Origin: Paradesertivirga mongoliensis
GTDB lineage: Bacteria; Bacteroidota; Bacteroidia; Sphingobacteriales; Sphingobacteriaceae
Direction of reading: 5' to 3'
Assembly (NCBI RefSeq): GCF_024436395.1
Contig: NZ_JAFMZO010000004.1
Location: 310,001 to 374,000 of the forward strand
Length of the DNA stretch: 64,000 nucleotides
Positions 8,572 to 17,571 of this stretch are shown here, in pieces (positions within the stretch are counted from its first letter, which is position 1; every line of letters begins with the position of its first letter). The notes below the pieces were generated by a model, which ran no database searches, was not told the DNA's origin, and saw only the letters and a program-made list of their open reading frames with translations. The position numbers were made by a program, and so were the translations under genes.

Positions 8572-9653
8572 CAGAAACCTCTTAAATTGTTACGGCTGAT
8601 AATCACCCAGATAACAACAGGTGAGCCAATTAATGCAGTAATAACGTTTATGGGAAGGGTGGTTTGAGTACCTGGTATTTGCGAAATTATATCACAGATA
8701 AGCATGAGTGCGGTGCCTATCAAACAGCAGCCGGGAATGAGTATACGGTGATTGGACGTGTTAAAAAGCGAGCGTGCCAGGTGCGGTACCGCAATGCCAA
8801 TAAAGCCAATAGGGCCGCAAAACGCGGTAATGCTTCCCGCCAGAATGCTGGTACTGCAAATGATAATAATCCGTGCCCTGTTCACGGTAAGGCCCATGCT
8901 CCGGGCGTAGTTTTCGCCAAGGAGCAGGGCGTCGAGTAATTTTGAGGATGCGATGGAGATGATCAGGCCAGCTAAAACAGCCAGGATCAGAACATACAGA
9001 TGCTGCTCGGTAACCCCTTCCAGTGAGCCAAACGTCCAGAGGAGATATTCTTTTATCAGATCGGGGGCGCTAAAGTATTGCCAGATGCTAATGATTGAGA
9101 GTGTAATATTAGCGATCATCACCCCCACAATCAGCATAACAACATTATCTTTTAATGAGGATGAAATTGCCAGAATGACGACCATAATCATTGCTGCACC
9201 TAATGATGAGGCGACAATGATGAGCCAGCTGCCGTTTAGGCCAAGCTCCTGGATAGTGTATAAACTCGTAACGCTGCCCGCTGAAAGCATGATCAGGGCT
9301 ACACCGAGGCTGGCTCCTGCTGTAATTCCCAGAACCGAAGGGCCTGCCAGTGGATTGCGGAAAAGGGTCTGCATCTGAAGCCCGCTTACCGACAGACCAC
9401 ATCCCACCAGAACAGCAGTGATCGCTTTCGGAACACGAATCTTTTCGACGATATACACCCAGGTTTCATCGACCGAGCCGGTGGAAAATATAACCTTTAT
9501 AACATCCAGGAAGGGGATCGAAACCGACCCAAGCGCAATGTCAAGGATAAAAAAGATGAAAAGAAACAGGATTAACAGGCTGATGATCAGTTTTTTAAAA
9601 GGGCTAAGCCGGCCGCTAAGATACTGGTCATTAAAGGTGCTTGATTCCGGCAT
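8571..9653 (-). CDS. btuC: ABC importer permease, FecCD/BtuC family
   Basis: 360 residues with about ten membrane segments and the FecCD hallmark FRNPLAGPSVLGITAGASLG after the second helix, GENYARSMGL in the cytoplasmic coupling loop, and CGPIGFIGIAVPHLAR. It would form the homodimeric channel of a vitamin B12 or iron-chelate importer. Start and stop codons overlap both neighbours by one base, so translation is probably coupled. The cobalamin call is by operon context. Confidence 0.9.
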   Translation of the reverse strand: MPESSTFNDQYLSGRLSPFKKLIISLLILFLFIFFILDIALGSVSIPFLDVIKVIFSTGSVDETWVYIVEKIRVPKAITAVLVGCGLSVSGLQMQTLFRNPLAGPSVLGITAGASLGVALIMLSAGSVTSLYTIQELGLNGSWLIIVASSLGAAMIMVVILAISSSLKDNVVMLIVGVMIANITLSIISIWQYFSAPDLIKEYLLWTFGSLEGVTEQHLYVLILAVLAGLIISIASSKLLDALLLGENYARSMGLTVNRARIIIICSTSILAGSITAFCGPIGFIGIAVPHLARSLFNTSNHRILIPGCCLIGTALMLICDIISQIPGTQTTLPINVITALIGSPVVIWVIISRNNLRGF

Positions 9654-10867
9654 TACTTTATTTGTTTGTAATACACCAATTCGTGATGTGGTAAGATTCC
9701 AGGATGAAGAATTTTAATCAGATCGGATAACACGATGTGAGGGTTTACTACACCCGACTCCCAGTAATCATTTGAACCCAAGTCATTTACTTTTTTGTTG
9801 AAGTTATAAATAGTATTGTTTTTATAAGGTTTGAAGTAAGTATATCGCACATCAAGCGCGGCAATATCGGCTTTGCTATGAGCAGTTCCGGAATTGATCC
9901 AATAATCTGCCTTCAGTGCAATTGGAGCAACACTCTCGAAGGTCATTCCCATGCTACCTGTACCTTTAACATCGTACCAGTTATAAGATGCTCCGGCATC
10001 TTTAAAAAATCGGGTCATAAAACTGGTTCCATCGGGCACAAACCATGATCCTTTATAAGGCATGCCTACGATGATATGAGGCTTCATTACTGCATTACGA
10101 CCGAGCTGAGCCAGTCTTATATACTCTTTCTCTATCAACCCGAACTTTTTATTCACCAACTCTTCTTTATTCACCAAAGCGGCCATCAATTTTACCCATT
10201 CCGCACGTCCAAGCGGCGTGTTTTCGAGCCACTCCGAAACCAGCAATACCGGAACCCCGGCGTCGACCAATGTTTGGTATCGCTTAAAGCTCGCGCTGGG
10301 GTTGCCCATAGCCATCACAAGACCGGGTTTCATAGCGATGATAGCCTCCTTGTTAATGGTTCCTTCTTCTCCAACCTCAATCACTTTCCCCGACTTTATA
10401 TTTTGCCGTACTTTGGGAGATGTAACATATTTTAAACTGGCAAGGCCTTTTAAAATATCCGGCGAGTCTACAAAGTCGGCCATAGCGATCTGTAATGAAG
10501 ACATACCAACAAGTTCTTTAACCGGAATTTCAATTACGCGTGATTTTGTAAAGCCTTTGGGAGCGGCATTGCCTGTTGGTACCAATGCGTATTTAATGGT
10601 ATCGACACTATTCGCGCTGTGGTTGAAAACTTTGATAAGCTTATATGTGTCGAAGTACTCGATATCAAAACCTTTAGCGTATTTGATCTCGGTTCTGCCA
10701 GAAGTGATCTTACTCTGGCCGTTCTCTCTTAAAGTTTGACGGTGTTGCGATTGCTGGCAGCTTGCCATCCAAAGAAGCCCGGATGCCAGAAAAGCTGCAA
10801 GTGATAGATAGAGCCGAAAAGTAATTCCGAGCCCCGGAGAGCTGTAAATCCTGTTTTTTATAATCAT
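9653..10867 (-). CDS. btuF: ABC importer substrate-binding lipoprotein (BtuF-like)
   Basis: 404 residues. Signal peptide with lipobox LLWMASC puts the lipidated Cys at residue 37. The mature region is a class III (helical-backbone) periplasmic binding protein with the usual motifs: IPVKELVGMSSLQIAMADFV, KPGLVMAMG, and VDAGVPVLLVSEWLE ending the first lobe. It is the first gene of the btuFCD operon, 40 bases downstream of the cobalamin riboswitch, which makes B12 or a corrinoid the likely ligand. Relatives annotated as iron-siderophore binding proteins share this fold. Confidence 0.85.
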   Translation of the reverse strand: MIIKNRIYSSPGLGITFRLYLSLAAFLASGLLWMASCQQSQHRQTLRENGQSKITSGRTEIKYAKGFDIEYFDTYKLIKVFNHSANSVDTIKYALVPTGNAAPKGFTKSRVIEIPVKELVGMSSLQIAMADFVDSPDILKGLASLKYVTSPKVRQNIKSGKVIEVGEEGTINKEAIIAMKPGLVMAMGNPSASFKRYQTLVDAGVPVLLVSEWLENTPLGRAEWVKLMAALVNKEELVNKKFGLIEKEYIRLAQLGRNAVMKPHIIVGMPYKGSWFVPDGTSFMTRFFKDAGASYNWYDVKGTGSMGMTFESVAPIALKADYWINSGTAHSKADIAALDVRYTYFKPYKNNTIYNFNKKVNDLGSNDYWESGVVNPHIVLSDLIKILHPGILPHHELVYYKQIK

Positions 10868-10906
10868 ATTTTTCGAGCCTTTCTTCCGAAAGCATGGTGA
10901 AAATTA

Positions 10907-11072
10907 ATCGGCAGGTCTTCTGACTTCCTCATAACTACAGCCTTCCCATCCCGTTATCCGGACAGTGGCATATTGTAGTATGTCTTTTTGAGGTTACAGC
11001 AGCGGAGACTGTTCCGGACTTGCACCGGATTCCCTATTAAAGCAGCCTGTGAAGGCGTGCTACCTTGCCGCA
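10907..11072 (-). promoter_or_regulatory. Cobalamin riboswitch (AdoCbl aptamer)
   Basis: On the minus strand the element shows the conserved parts in order. The 5' GGCAAGGTAGC stem is followed by GGGAATCCGGTGCAAGTCCG, then ACAGTCTCCGCTGCTGTAA. The 3' B12 box GAAGTCAGAAGACCTGCC lies at 10910-10927. It ends about 40 bases before the btuF start. Such elements repress B12 uptake genes when adenosylcobalamin is abundant. Confidence 0.95.
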
Positions 11073-11078
11073 AAACTA
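11071..11078 (-). promoter_or_regulatory. Candidate -7 promoter box for the btu operon
   Basis: The minus strand reads TAGTTTTG, a match to the Bacteroidota -7 consensus TAnnTTTG. It immediately precedes the riboswitch aptamer, which would place the transcript start at the aptamer's 5' end. The -33 element is not convincing. Confidence 0.5.
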
Positions 11079-11391
11079 CGTAAATTTTCCAATTAGAGAA
11101 GGGGATATGCTCCCGCAGTGTTCGAGATCATGAGTCGCCGGTATCCTTGTGCCTTGAACATTTTTCAAATTACCTTCCAGATTATTTGCTCTTGGTGAAA
11201 ACACAGCCCTGAATATATGGTGCATAGGACATAGTGCGGGTATAGACTGGTGATAGACTACGCTAATGTCTCATAAATATCTGATTAAGATTAGTGTGGT
11301 GCGAAAAACCAAAGAGGTGTTGCCGGAATCTAATATAGTAAAAAGTTTTATGGGGGACTTGTAATAAGCTACTTAATAGCGAGACTGGATA
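11079..11391. other. Intergenic stretch with nothing recognised
   Basis: Between the btu operon promoter and the terminator of the small leftward gene. No open frame with start, RNA gene or repeat was seen on either strand. Confidence 0.5.
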
Positions 11392-11430
11392 TAAAAAAGA
11401 GCGTGGCTTAGAAACCATGCTCTTTTTTTA
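11392..11430 (-). terminator. Terminator downstream of the 53-aa gene
   Basis: Nine-base-pair stem (AGAGCGTGG with CCATGCTCT, one wobble), eight-base loop, with A/T runs on both sides so that it works on either strand. It begins 30 bases past the stop of the leftward small gene. Confidence 0.8.
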
Positions 11431-11459
11431 TAGGTAGATGAAAAAATTATATATGTAGA

Positions 11460-11621
11460 TCAGGCAACCAGTAGGTCTTTATCCTGGTTTTTGCCCGCGT
11501 TATTGCCTAAGAATTTGCCATTATTTAATTTGAATTGTTTCAAATCGTACATGATGATTGCTCTTAATTCTTTATCAAATTGTTTTAATAAATCTTCGGT
11601 AAGGTTCTGAGTTCTTTTCAT
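11460..11621 (-). CDS. Small charged protein of unknown function (53 aa)
   Basis: The minus strand encodes a 53-residue frame from ATG 11621 to TGA 11460. It starts MKRTQNLTEDLLKQFDKEL, continues RAIIMYDLKQFKLNNGKFL, and has a polar tail ending DKDLLVA. The N-terminal half looks amphipathic-helical; there is no signal peptide or Cys. Support is the gene-like composition, a dedicated terminator 30 bases downstream, and a TAGCTTTG box at 11662-11669 that resembles a -7 promoter element. Its shortness means most gene finders would omit it. No family recognised. Confidence 0.55.
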   Translation of the reverse strand: MKRTQNLTEDLLKQFDKELRAIIMYDLKQFKLNNGKFLGNNAGKNQDKDLLVA

Positions 11622-11825
11622 ATAATTTATTTTTATATCTCCACCTATACTAAGATAATGCCAAAGCTAAAAGCTGCCTTTTAATTAGAAACTTATCTAA
11701 AAAGTGTATTGTATTTGATACAGTGGCTGGGGCGAAAACTGTGTTTATGTATCAATATCACTATAAAACCGTTAATTGAATATTTAAATCAGGTTATTAA
11801 ACCTAAATCTTAAATTTGGTCTTTA

Positions 11826-13877
11826 ATGAGATTCCTTTTTCCAGGTTTTCTGTTCGCACTTTCCTTTATCGCCATTCCGGTAATTATTCACTTGTTCAAT
11901 TTCCGAAAGTTTAAGAGAGTATATTTCAGCAATGTTTCTTTTCTTCGGGAAATTCAACAACAAACCTCTTCGAGCAGAAACCTTAAAAATTTGCTTCTGC
12001 TCGCTGTACGAATTCTGACAATCATCTTTCTTGTATTTGCTTTTGCACGGCCGTACATCCCGCAAGGAGAAGAGGAAAGTAATCCTTATCAGCAAAATGC
12101 GATCAGTATTTATATCGATAACTCCTACAGTATGGAAACCCTTAATAAAGAGGGCAGCTTGCTGGATGAAGCGAAAAGACGTGCAAGGGAAATTGCCGCA
12201 GCGTATAATATCAATGATAAGTTTCAGCTGTTAACAAACGATTTTGAGGGAAAGCATCAGCGTTTGCTGTCGTACGAAGATTTTGTGCAAGCGGTAGAAG
12301 ACGTGAGAATAAGTAGTTTGAATAAAAATCTCCAGCAGGTTGTCAGCCGTCAACAGGAAGTTTTTTCAGTTGAACCGAACGCCGCTAAAACCATTTACGT
12401 TATCTCAGATTTTCAAAAAAACATCAGCCCTTCCCAAAAAATAAAAGCCGATACGAGTATAGCTCTTCGTTTTGTTCGCCTGCAAGCCAATGAGCTTCCA
12501 AATATTTCCGTCGACTCGGTATGGTTTGTTTCTCCGGTTCACCGTCAGAATGAAACAGAACGGCTGGTAGTCCAGCTCAGGAATAATTCGGATAAAAGGG
12601 CCGCTAATATTCCGCTGAAAGTATTAATCGACGGCAAACCCAAGGCTCTGGGTAGTTTAAATGTGGAGCCTCGGGCCACCAGCAAAGACACGCTGTCGTT
12701 TAGCGGCTTAAATCCGGGTTGGAAAAGGGGAGAGGTGAGTATAACCGACTATCCGGTTGTTTTCGACGATAACTTTTTCTTCACCTTTAATGTTCGGCGC
12801 GGAATGTCGGTGCTTTCTATCTACGAGCAAACGGAAAGCCCATACGTCAGGGCTTTATATACCGCGGAACCTTTTTTCAATTACCAAAGTACTTCTACGG
12901 GGAGTATTGACTATTCACAGCTTTCCAGTCGCCCTTTGATCGTGTTATCCGGTACATCGGCAGTTAGCGCCGGCTTGGCGGCACAGCTGAAAACCTACGT
13001 TCAAAATGGTGGAAGTTTAATGATCTTTCCTTCATTGGACGAAGATTTGACAGGATTACGCACACTAACACAGACCCTAGGTACCGATGTCCCCCAATCG
13101 ATATCAAATCAGGAACTTAAGGTTACCGCGATCAATTTACAACATCCTGTTTTTAGAGGAGTCTTTTCTCACACGCCTAACAGGCTCGACTTACCAGTTG
13201 CTAAAAAGTCTGTCCAATACGGTAATGCAAGCCGTACGAGCAAGCAAAATATACTTTCAAGCCCTGGAAGGCCTTTTCTGAGTCAGTATAGTATAGGGAA
13301 AGGAAAAGTCTATCTTTCAGCGGTGCAGCTAAGCGAGGAATCGAGCAATTTTGTCCGGCACTCTGTGTTTGTGCCTATTATGTATCAGGCAGCGTTTTTA
13401 AGCCTGCGCGACAATAGGTTGTTTTATACTTTAGGAAAAGATCAGTTCCTGGAATTCAATAAAATTACGTTGTCTGCTAATCAAACATTGAAACTTAAAA
13501 GAGGAACTTTTGAGGCGATTCCTGATATGAGATCCTCCGAAAATGGTACCCGCCTGTTTATTTCCGACCAGATCAAAGAAAAAGGTCTGTATCAGTTGCT
13601 TAGAGGGGATAGTGTTTTGTCGATGTTTGCATTTAATGATAATCGGCTTGAGTCTGACCTGAGTTATCTTAGCAAAGACGAACTAAGTAGACAATTTTCG
13701 GATAGAAAGGCCGATATTTTTGACCCGGGCCGCGGTTCAATACAAAATGCGATAAAAGCTGCAAATAATGGCCTCCAATTGTGGAAACTTTGTCTAATTT
13801 TGGCGCTGGTTTTCCTGGGGATTGAAGTGTTACTTACCAGGTTTTATAAAGCCAGAGAATCAAAACCAAGAATTTGA
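11826..13877 (+). CDS. BatA-domain (aerotolerance-type) membrane protein with VWA-like fold
   Basis: 683 residues. The N-terminal double-membrane module (MRFLFPGFLFALSFIAIPVIIHLF, then FKRVYFSNVSFLREI and LLLLAVRILTIIFLVFAFARP) is the BatA N-terminal domain. It is followed by a von Willebrand-like region with the MIDAS-type motif IYIDNSYSM near residues 95-103, a large beta-rich periplasmic part, and a last helix (LWKLCLILALVFLGIEVLL). Function of this stand-alone family is unknown; it is not beside MoxR or other bat genes. It is the first gene of a long tightly packed run and ends in a one-base overlap with the next gene. Confidence 0.85.
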   Translation: MRFLFPGFLFALSFIAIPVIIHLFNFRKFKRVYFSNVSFLREIQQQTSSSRNLKNLLLLAVRILTIIFLVFAFARPYIPQGEEESNPYQQNAISIYIDNSYSMETLNKEGSLLDEAKRRAREIAAAYNINDKFQLLTNDFEGKHQRLLSYEDFVQAVEDVRISSLNKNLQQVVSRQQEVFSVEPNAAKTIYVISDFQKNISPSQKIKADTSIALRFVRLQANELPNISVDSVWFVSPVHRQNETERLVVQLRNNSDKRAANIPLKVLIDGKPKALGSLNVEPRATSKDTLSFSGLNPGWKRGEVSITDYPVVFDDNFFFTFNVRRGMSVLSIYEQTESPYVRALYTAEPFFNYQSTSTGSIDYSQLSSRPLIVLSGTSAVSAGLAAQLKTYVQNGGSLMIFPSLDEDLTGLRTLTQTLGTDVPQSISNQELKVTAINLQHPVFRGVFSHTPNRLDLPVAKKSVQYGNASRTSKQNILSSPGRPFLSQYSIGKGKVYLSAVQLSEESSNFVRHSVFVPIMYQAAFLSLRDNRLFYTLGKDQFLEFNKITLSANQTLKLKRGTFEAIPDMRSSENGTRLFISDQIKEKGLYQLLRGDSVLSMFAFNDNRLESDLSYLSKDELSRQFSDRKADIFDPGRGSIQNAIKAANNGLQLWKLCLILALVFLGIEVLLTRFYKARESKPRI

Positions 13878-15142
13878 TGAAACCCATACTTATCCGTTCG
13901 GTAACCATTCTTCATCCTGCCTCAAAGTTTAATAATAAATTAGCTGATGTACTGATAAAGGACGGCAAAATAGCAGGGCTTTCGGACAAGATCATTGCCA
14001 AAGACGATGTGGTTGTTATTGACGGGAAGGGCAAATATTTGTCTCCGGGTTTTCTGGATTTAAACGCAAACTTTGGCGAGCCAGGTTTTGAAACAAAGGA
14101 AGATCTTATCAGCGGGGCTGCCGCAGCCATTGCGGGCGGTTTTACCGGTGTGGCTATACAACCTTCTACCAATCCGGTGATACATTCGAAGTCCGAAGTT
14201 TCATACATTGTTAATCGTACTAAGGACTTTATAACAGATGTTTATCCTGTAGGAAGTATTTCACATAACAGGGAAGGTAAAGACCTTGCAGAACTTTACG
14301 ATATGCGTTTGTCTGGAGCGATTGCCTTTAGCGATGGAACCAGACCTGTAACCGACTCGGGCCTTATGAGCAGAGCTTTGCTTTATGCAAAGGGATTCGA
14401 CGGACTTGTTTTTTCTTTTCCGGAAGATTCATCAATCGCTGGTAAAGGAAAGATGAACGAGGGAACAGTAAGTACCTATCTTGGGATGAAAGGAATTCCG
14501 GCTTTAGCAGAAGAGGTTCATATTTCGAGGGATCTATACCTCGCCGAATATAACGACTGCCCCATACATTTCAGCACCATATCTTCGGCGGGCAGCGTTG
14601 ATTTAATCCGCAAAGCAAAGAAAAAGGGATTGAAAGTGAGTTGTGATGTGGCGGCTCATCACCTCACTTTAACCGATGAGGCTTTAACCGAATTCGACAG
14701 CAATTATAAAGTAAAACCCCCTTTGCGTGCGTCTTCCGACGTTTTAGCGCTTTTAAAAGGGATCAAAGACGGCACAATCGATGCCATAGTGTCTCAGCAC
14801 ACCCCTCACGAAATAGAGTTTAAGGAAGTTGAGTTCGAAATTGCTTCGTTCGGCATTATAGGGCTGCAAACAGTTCTCCCATTGCTTGTAAAGGCAGGCC
14901 TGCCACCCGAAAACATTGTAGAGAAGCTGGCTATAAAACCCAGGGAGATACTGAATCTTCCAGTTCCTTCTTTCGAAGAAGGAGAGGACGCAAATTTGGT
15001 GCTTTTTGATCTCGACTCAGAATGGATATTTGATAATACTACAAATAGGTCTAAAGCCTCAAATTCCCCCTTCTTCAATCAAAGTTTAAAAGGAAAAGTG
15101 TTTTTGGCCTGTAATAAGGCGCAAGTGTTTAACAATTTTTAG
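13877..15142 (+). CDS. Dihydroorotase-like protein, catalytic residues lost
   Basis: 421 residues, full-length amidohydrolase of the class I dihydroorotase type. The zinc motif DxHxH is DLNAN (residues 61-65), the usual HCED/HAED is FPED (181-184), and the catalytic Asp of TDHAPH is Gln307 in SQHTPH. His231 and His261-262 remain. Structural motifs such as STISSAGSVDLIRKAKKKG and PPLR are well kept, so the fold is under selection. Inactive homologues in some bacteria are scaffolds for aspartate transcarbamoylase; here no pyrB is adjacent. Start is the ATG overlapping the preceding TGA. Confidence 0.9.
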   Translation: MKPILIRSVTILHPASKFNNKLADVLIKDGKIAGLSDKIIAKDDVVVIDGKGKYLSPGFLDLNANFGEPGFETKEDLISGAAAAIAGGFTGVAIQPSTNPVIHSKSEVSYIVNRTKDFITDVYPVGSISHNREGKDLAELYDMRLSGAIAFSDGTRPVTDSGLMSRALLYAKGFDGLVFSFPEDSSIAGKGKMNEGTVSTYLGMKGIPALAEEVHISRDLYLAEYNDCPIHFSTISSAGSVDLIRKAKKKGLKVSCDVAAHHLTLTDEALTEFDSNYKVKPPLRASSDVLALLKGIKDGTIDAIVSQHTPHEIEFKEVEFEIASFGIIGLQTVLPLLVKAGLPPENIVEKLAIKPREILNLPVPSFEEGEDANLVLFDLDSEWIFDNTTNRSKASNSPFFNQSLKGKVFLACNKAQVFNNF

Positions 15143-15143
15143 A

Positions 15144-15815
15144 ATGGATATACAGGTAGAAAAAGCTATAAAAGCTTCGTTAGAGAAATATTCCGAGGTA
15201 AGTAAATCATCGGTACAGGATTTTACAAAGCGGGTGATAGATGTCTTTAATCTGGAGGCACCCTTTATGGAAAAAGTATCCCTGATGGATGAGGCATTTG
15301 ATGACGAGCCGAAACTGGATTTCTTGCGCGAGGTTTTCTTCGACCTTATGATGATCAACTTCTTTGCAGAGGATGTTAAAAAGCTTGAAGAAGATTATCT
15401 CGATTCTAAAGAGTGGGAAGATATCGAGGAAGAAACTATTGACCGTGGTACCGAGCTTCTTAATGTGCTTTTATATATCCGCGAGTGTCACGATGAAGAA
15501 ATTGAGCCAGAACTTGAAGATTTCCTGAAAGAATTTTTATTAGTTGAGGAAGATGAATTTCAAGATGAGCATCGCATTTATGAAGATGTGATCGCAAACC
15601 AGATCTTAATGGAGTCGAGCATCGAAGATATTGCCAAGGCATCAAATGAATTGCCAGAGCACTCCGATTTGAAAGATCTGTTTTATCCTATTATGAGCTT
15701 CTTCTACCAGCCAGAACCTGATCAGGAAGAAATGAGCATTTACACAAAGAATAGTGTTGATCCGGAGTTTGATGCACCCGTTTATGCCTTGTTAGCTTCG
15801 TTTAACCAATTGTAG
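15144..15815 (+). CDS. Conserved acidic protein of unknown function
   Basis: 223 residues, starting one base after the dihydroorotase-like stop. Strongly acidic and mostly helical (KKLEEDYLDSKEWEDIEEET, LLVEEDEFQDEHRIYED), with no signal peptide, membrane segment or recognised motif. Tight packing between the dihydroorotase-like and DUF4199 genes suggests cotranscription. I do not recognise a family. Confidence 0.8.
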   Translation: MDIQVEKAIKASLEKYSEVSKSSVQDFTKRVIDVFNLEAPFMEKVSLMDEAFDDEPKLDFLREVFFDLMMINFFAEDVKKLEEDYLDSKEWEDIEEETIDRGTELLNVLLYIRECHDEEIEPELEDFLKEFLLVEEDEFQDEHRIYEDVIANQILMESSIEDIAKASNELPEHSDLKDLFYPIMSFFYQPEPDQEEMSIYTKNSVDPEFDAPVYALLASFNQL

Positions 15816-15821
15816 TTTTTG

Positions 15822-16418
15822 ATGGATAGCAGTTTAAAGGCACTTAGAAAAAACGCTTTCCTTTACGGGTTACTTTTAGGAATTACTCTGCTGGTGATAG
15901 ATATCATCACCTTATACGTGTTTTCGTTAAGGGAATCAGTGGTTTGGGTTCTTCTGGCTTATCTTTTCGGAAGCATTATTTTGCCATTAAGTGCAGCTAT
16001 CGGCGTTATTACCCGCCTGCGTGATAAAATCGGTGGCTATTGGAACCAACGGGAGGCAACCTCGGGGATTTTCATAATTTTCCTGTGTGCCTATCTAATT
16101 TCCTCGTTTGGGAGATTATTGTGTTTTCAAATCATTCCAGATCAAACCAAGAGCTCGGCAATAAATAACTTTGCCAATGCAGTTGGTCAGTTCTTAAATA
16201 ACCTCAAGTTTCAACCCCATACCATAAATAATATTGTCAAATCCATAAGGCAGCAATTCGACACCATTGATGTAAGTAAGATAAGTGTATTGTTGCCCAA
16301 TTTGATGTTTTTGATCATCATACTGTTTGTAGTTGCATTTATCTTTGGTAATATTTTGAAAAGGAGTCCGAAGGTTGGCCGGGCATTTGACCATAACAAT
16401 AGTAATTTTAGCGCCTGA
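15822..16418 (+). CDS. DUF4199 integral membrane protein
   Basis: About 198 residues with four predicted membrane helices (FLYGLLLGITLLVIDIITLYV; VWVLLAYLFGSIILPLSAAI; SGIFIIFLCAYLISSFGRLL; LMFLIIILFVVAFIFGNIL), the pattern of the Bacteroidota DUF4199 family. Function unknown. The frame is open from a TTG at 15819, but the adjacent ATG at 15822 is the better start. The stop overlaps the ATG of the glycosyltransferase by one base; DUF4199 followed by a family-2 glycosyltransferase is a familiar pairing in this phylum. Confidence 0.85.
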   Translation: MDSSLKALRKNAFLYGLLLGITLLVIDIITLYVFSLRESVVWVLLAYLFGSIILPLSAAIGVITRLRDKIGGYWNQREATSGIFIIFLCAYLISSFGRLLCFQIIPDQTKSSAINNFANAVGQFLNNLKFQPHTINNIVKSIRQQFDTIDVSKISVLLPNLMFLIIILFVVAFIFGNILKRSPKVGRAFDHNNSNFSA

Positions 16419-17368
16419 TGGATGTTTCCGTAGTTATTCCACTTTATAATGAAGCCGAATCTTTGCCCGAACTGGTCGATTGGAACCGCAGGGTGATGGA
16501 GGAAAACGGGTTCTCGTACGAAATTATTCTGGTTGACGATGGTAGTAGCGACGACTCCTGGGAAGTAATCGAGTCACTTCAGCGCCAAAATTCAAATGTG
16601 AAGGGGATTAAGTTCAGAAGGAATTACGGAAAGTCGGCCGCTTTAAATATTGGGTTTGCAGACGCTCAGGGTGATGTAGTGATTACCATGGATGCCGATT
16701 TGCAGGACAGTCCGGATGAAATTCCCGAACTCTACCGGCGGATCACGCAGGAAAAATATGATCTGGTATCAGGCTGGAAAAAGAAACGGCACGATCCGCT
16801 AAGCAAAACGATTCCAACAAAACTGTTTAATTCTGCCACCCGTAATATGTCGGGCATCCATAATCTGCACGATTTTAATTGCGGTTTAAAAGCCTATCGC
16901 AGAGACGTGGTAAAGAACATCGAAGTTTATGGAGAAATGCACCGCTATATTCCGGTGTTGGCCAAATGGGCCGGTTTTAAGAAAATCGGAGAGCAGGAAG
17001 TAGAGCATCGTCCCAGAAAATACGGTACTACCAAATTTGGAATGAGCCGTTTTGTAAACGGGTTTCTGGATTTACTTTCCATTTTCTTTGTAGGGAAGTT
17101 CGGAAAGCGACCTATGCATTTTTTTGGTACGATGGGTGTGTTAAGCTTCTTTACAGGATTGATTATCACCATCTGGCTCATTGCCGAAAAGCTAATCGCC
17201 ATATCCCAGAACTTAAAATACCGTAATGCCACTGATCAGCCTTTATTCTATATCGCTTTGGTCGCGATTATTGTAGGCTTCCAGTTGTTTTTGACGGGTT
17301 TTGTTGCCGAATTGGTATCGAGAAATTCGTCGGAGCGAAATCATTATCAGATAGAGAAGAAGATTTAG
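16418..17368 (+). CDS. Family-2 glycosyltransferase, polyprenyl-phosphate type (DPM1/GtrB/ArnC-like)
   Basis: 316 residues. GT-A domain with VSVVIPLYNEAESLPEL at the start, ILVDDGSSDDSW near 38-48, the metal-binding DAD at 92-94 within MDADLQDSPDEIPELY, and the acceptor-site region FNCGLKAYRRDV. Two C-terminal membrane helices follow (FGTMGVLSFFTGLIITIWLI; LFYIALVAIIVGFQLFLTGFV). This architecture usually transfers a sugar to a lipid-phosphate carrier at the inner membrane. The exact sugar is not predictable. Confidence 0.9.
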   Translation: MDVSVVIPLYNEAESLPELVDWNRRVMEENGFSYEIILVDDGSSDDSWEVIESLQRQNSNVKGIKFRRNYGKSAALNIGFADAQGDVVITMDADLQDSPDEIPELYRRITQEKYDLVSGWKKKRHDPLSKTIPTKLFNSATRNMSGIHNLHDFNCGLKAYRRDVVKNIEVYGEMHRYIPVLAKWAGFKKIGEQEVEHRPRKYGTTKFGMSRFVNGFLDLLSIFFVGKFGKRPMHFFGTMGVLSFFTGLIITIWLIAEKLIAISQNLKYRNATDQPLFYIALVAIIVGFQLFLTGFVAELVSRNSSERNHYQIEKKI

Positions 17369-17470
17369 TAGACGGAAAGATGGGTGGATGGGCAGATATG
17401 CGGATCGGAAGATGTACACCACCGCCGCTCATTGATACTAATTCTCCTTTACCAAATTCATTTATAAATT

Positions 17471-17571
17471 TGCACATCAGTCATTTGCACATCAACTTCA
17501 TTTATACATTTGCACATGTCTAACAAACCTTCACCATATCTGCACATAAATTCATCTGCACATCTGCACAT
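17471..17571. repeat. Cluster of six TGCACAT repeats
   Basis: The heptamer TGCACAT occurs at 17471, 17486, 17511, 17541, 17557 and 17565, usually preceded by ATT or ATC, within a 212-base gap between two glycosyltransferase genes. Spacing is irregular (15, 25, 30, 16, 8). No coding frame accounts for it. It directly precedes the GTG start of the next gene. Confidence 0.8.

Noticed and set aside
8664-9378. Two plus-strand open frames opposite the BtuC-type permease
   Set aside because: Shadow frames of a GC-rich membrane-protein gene; no motif, no start context.
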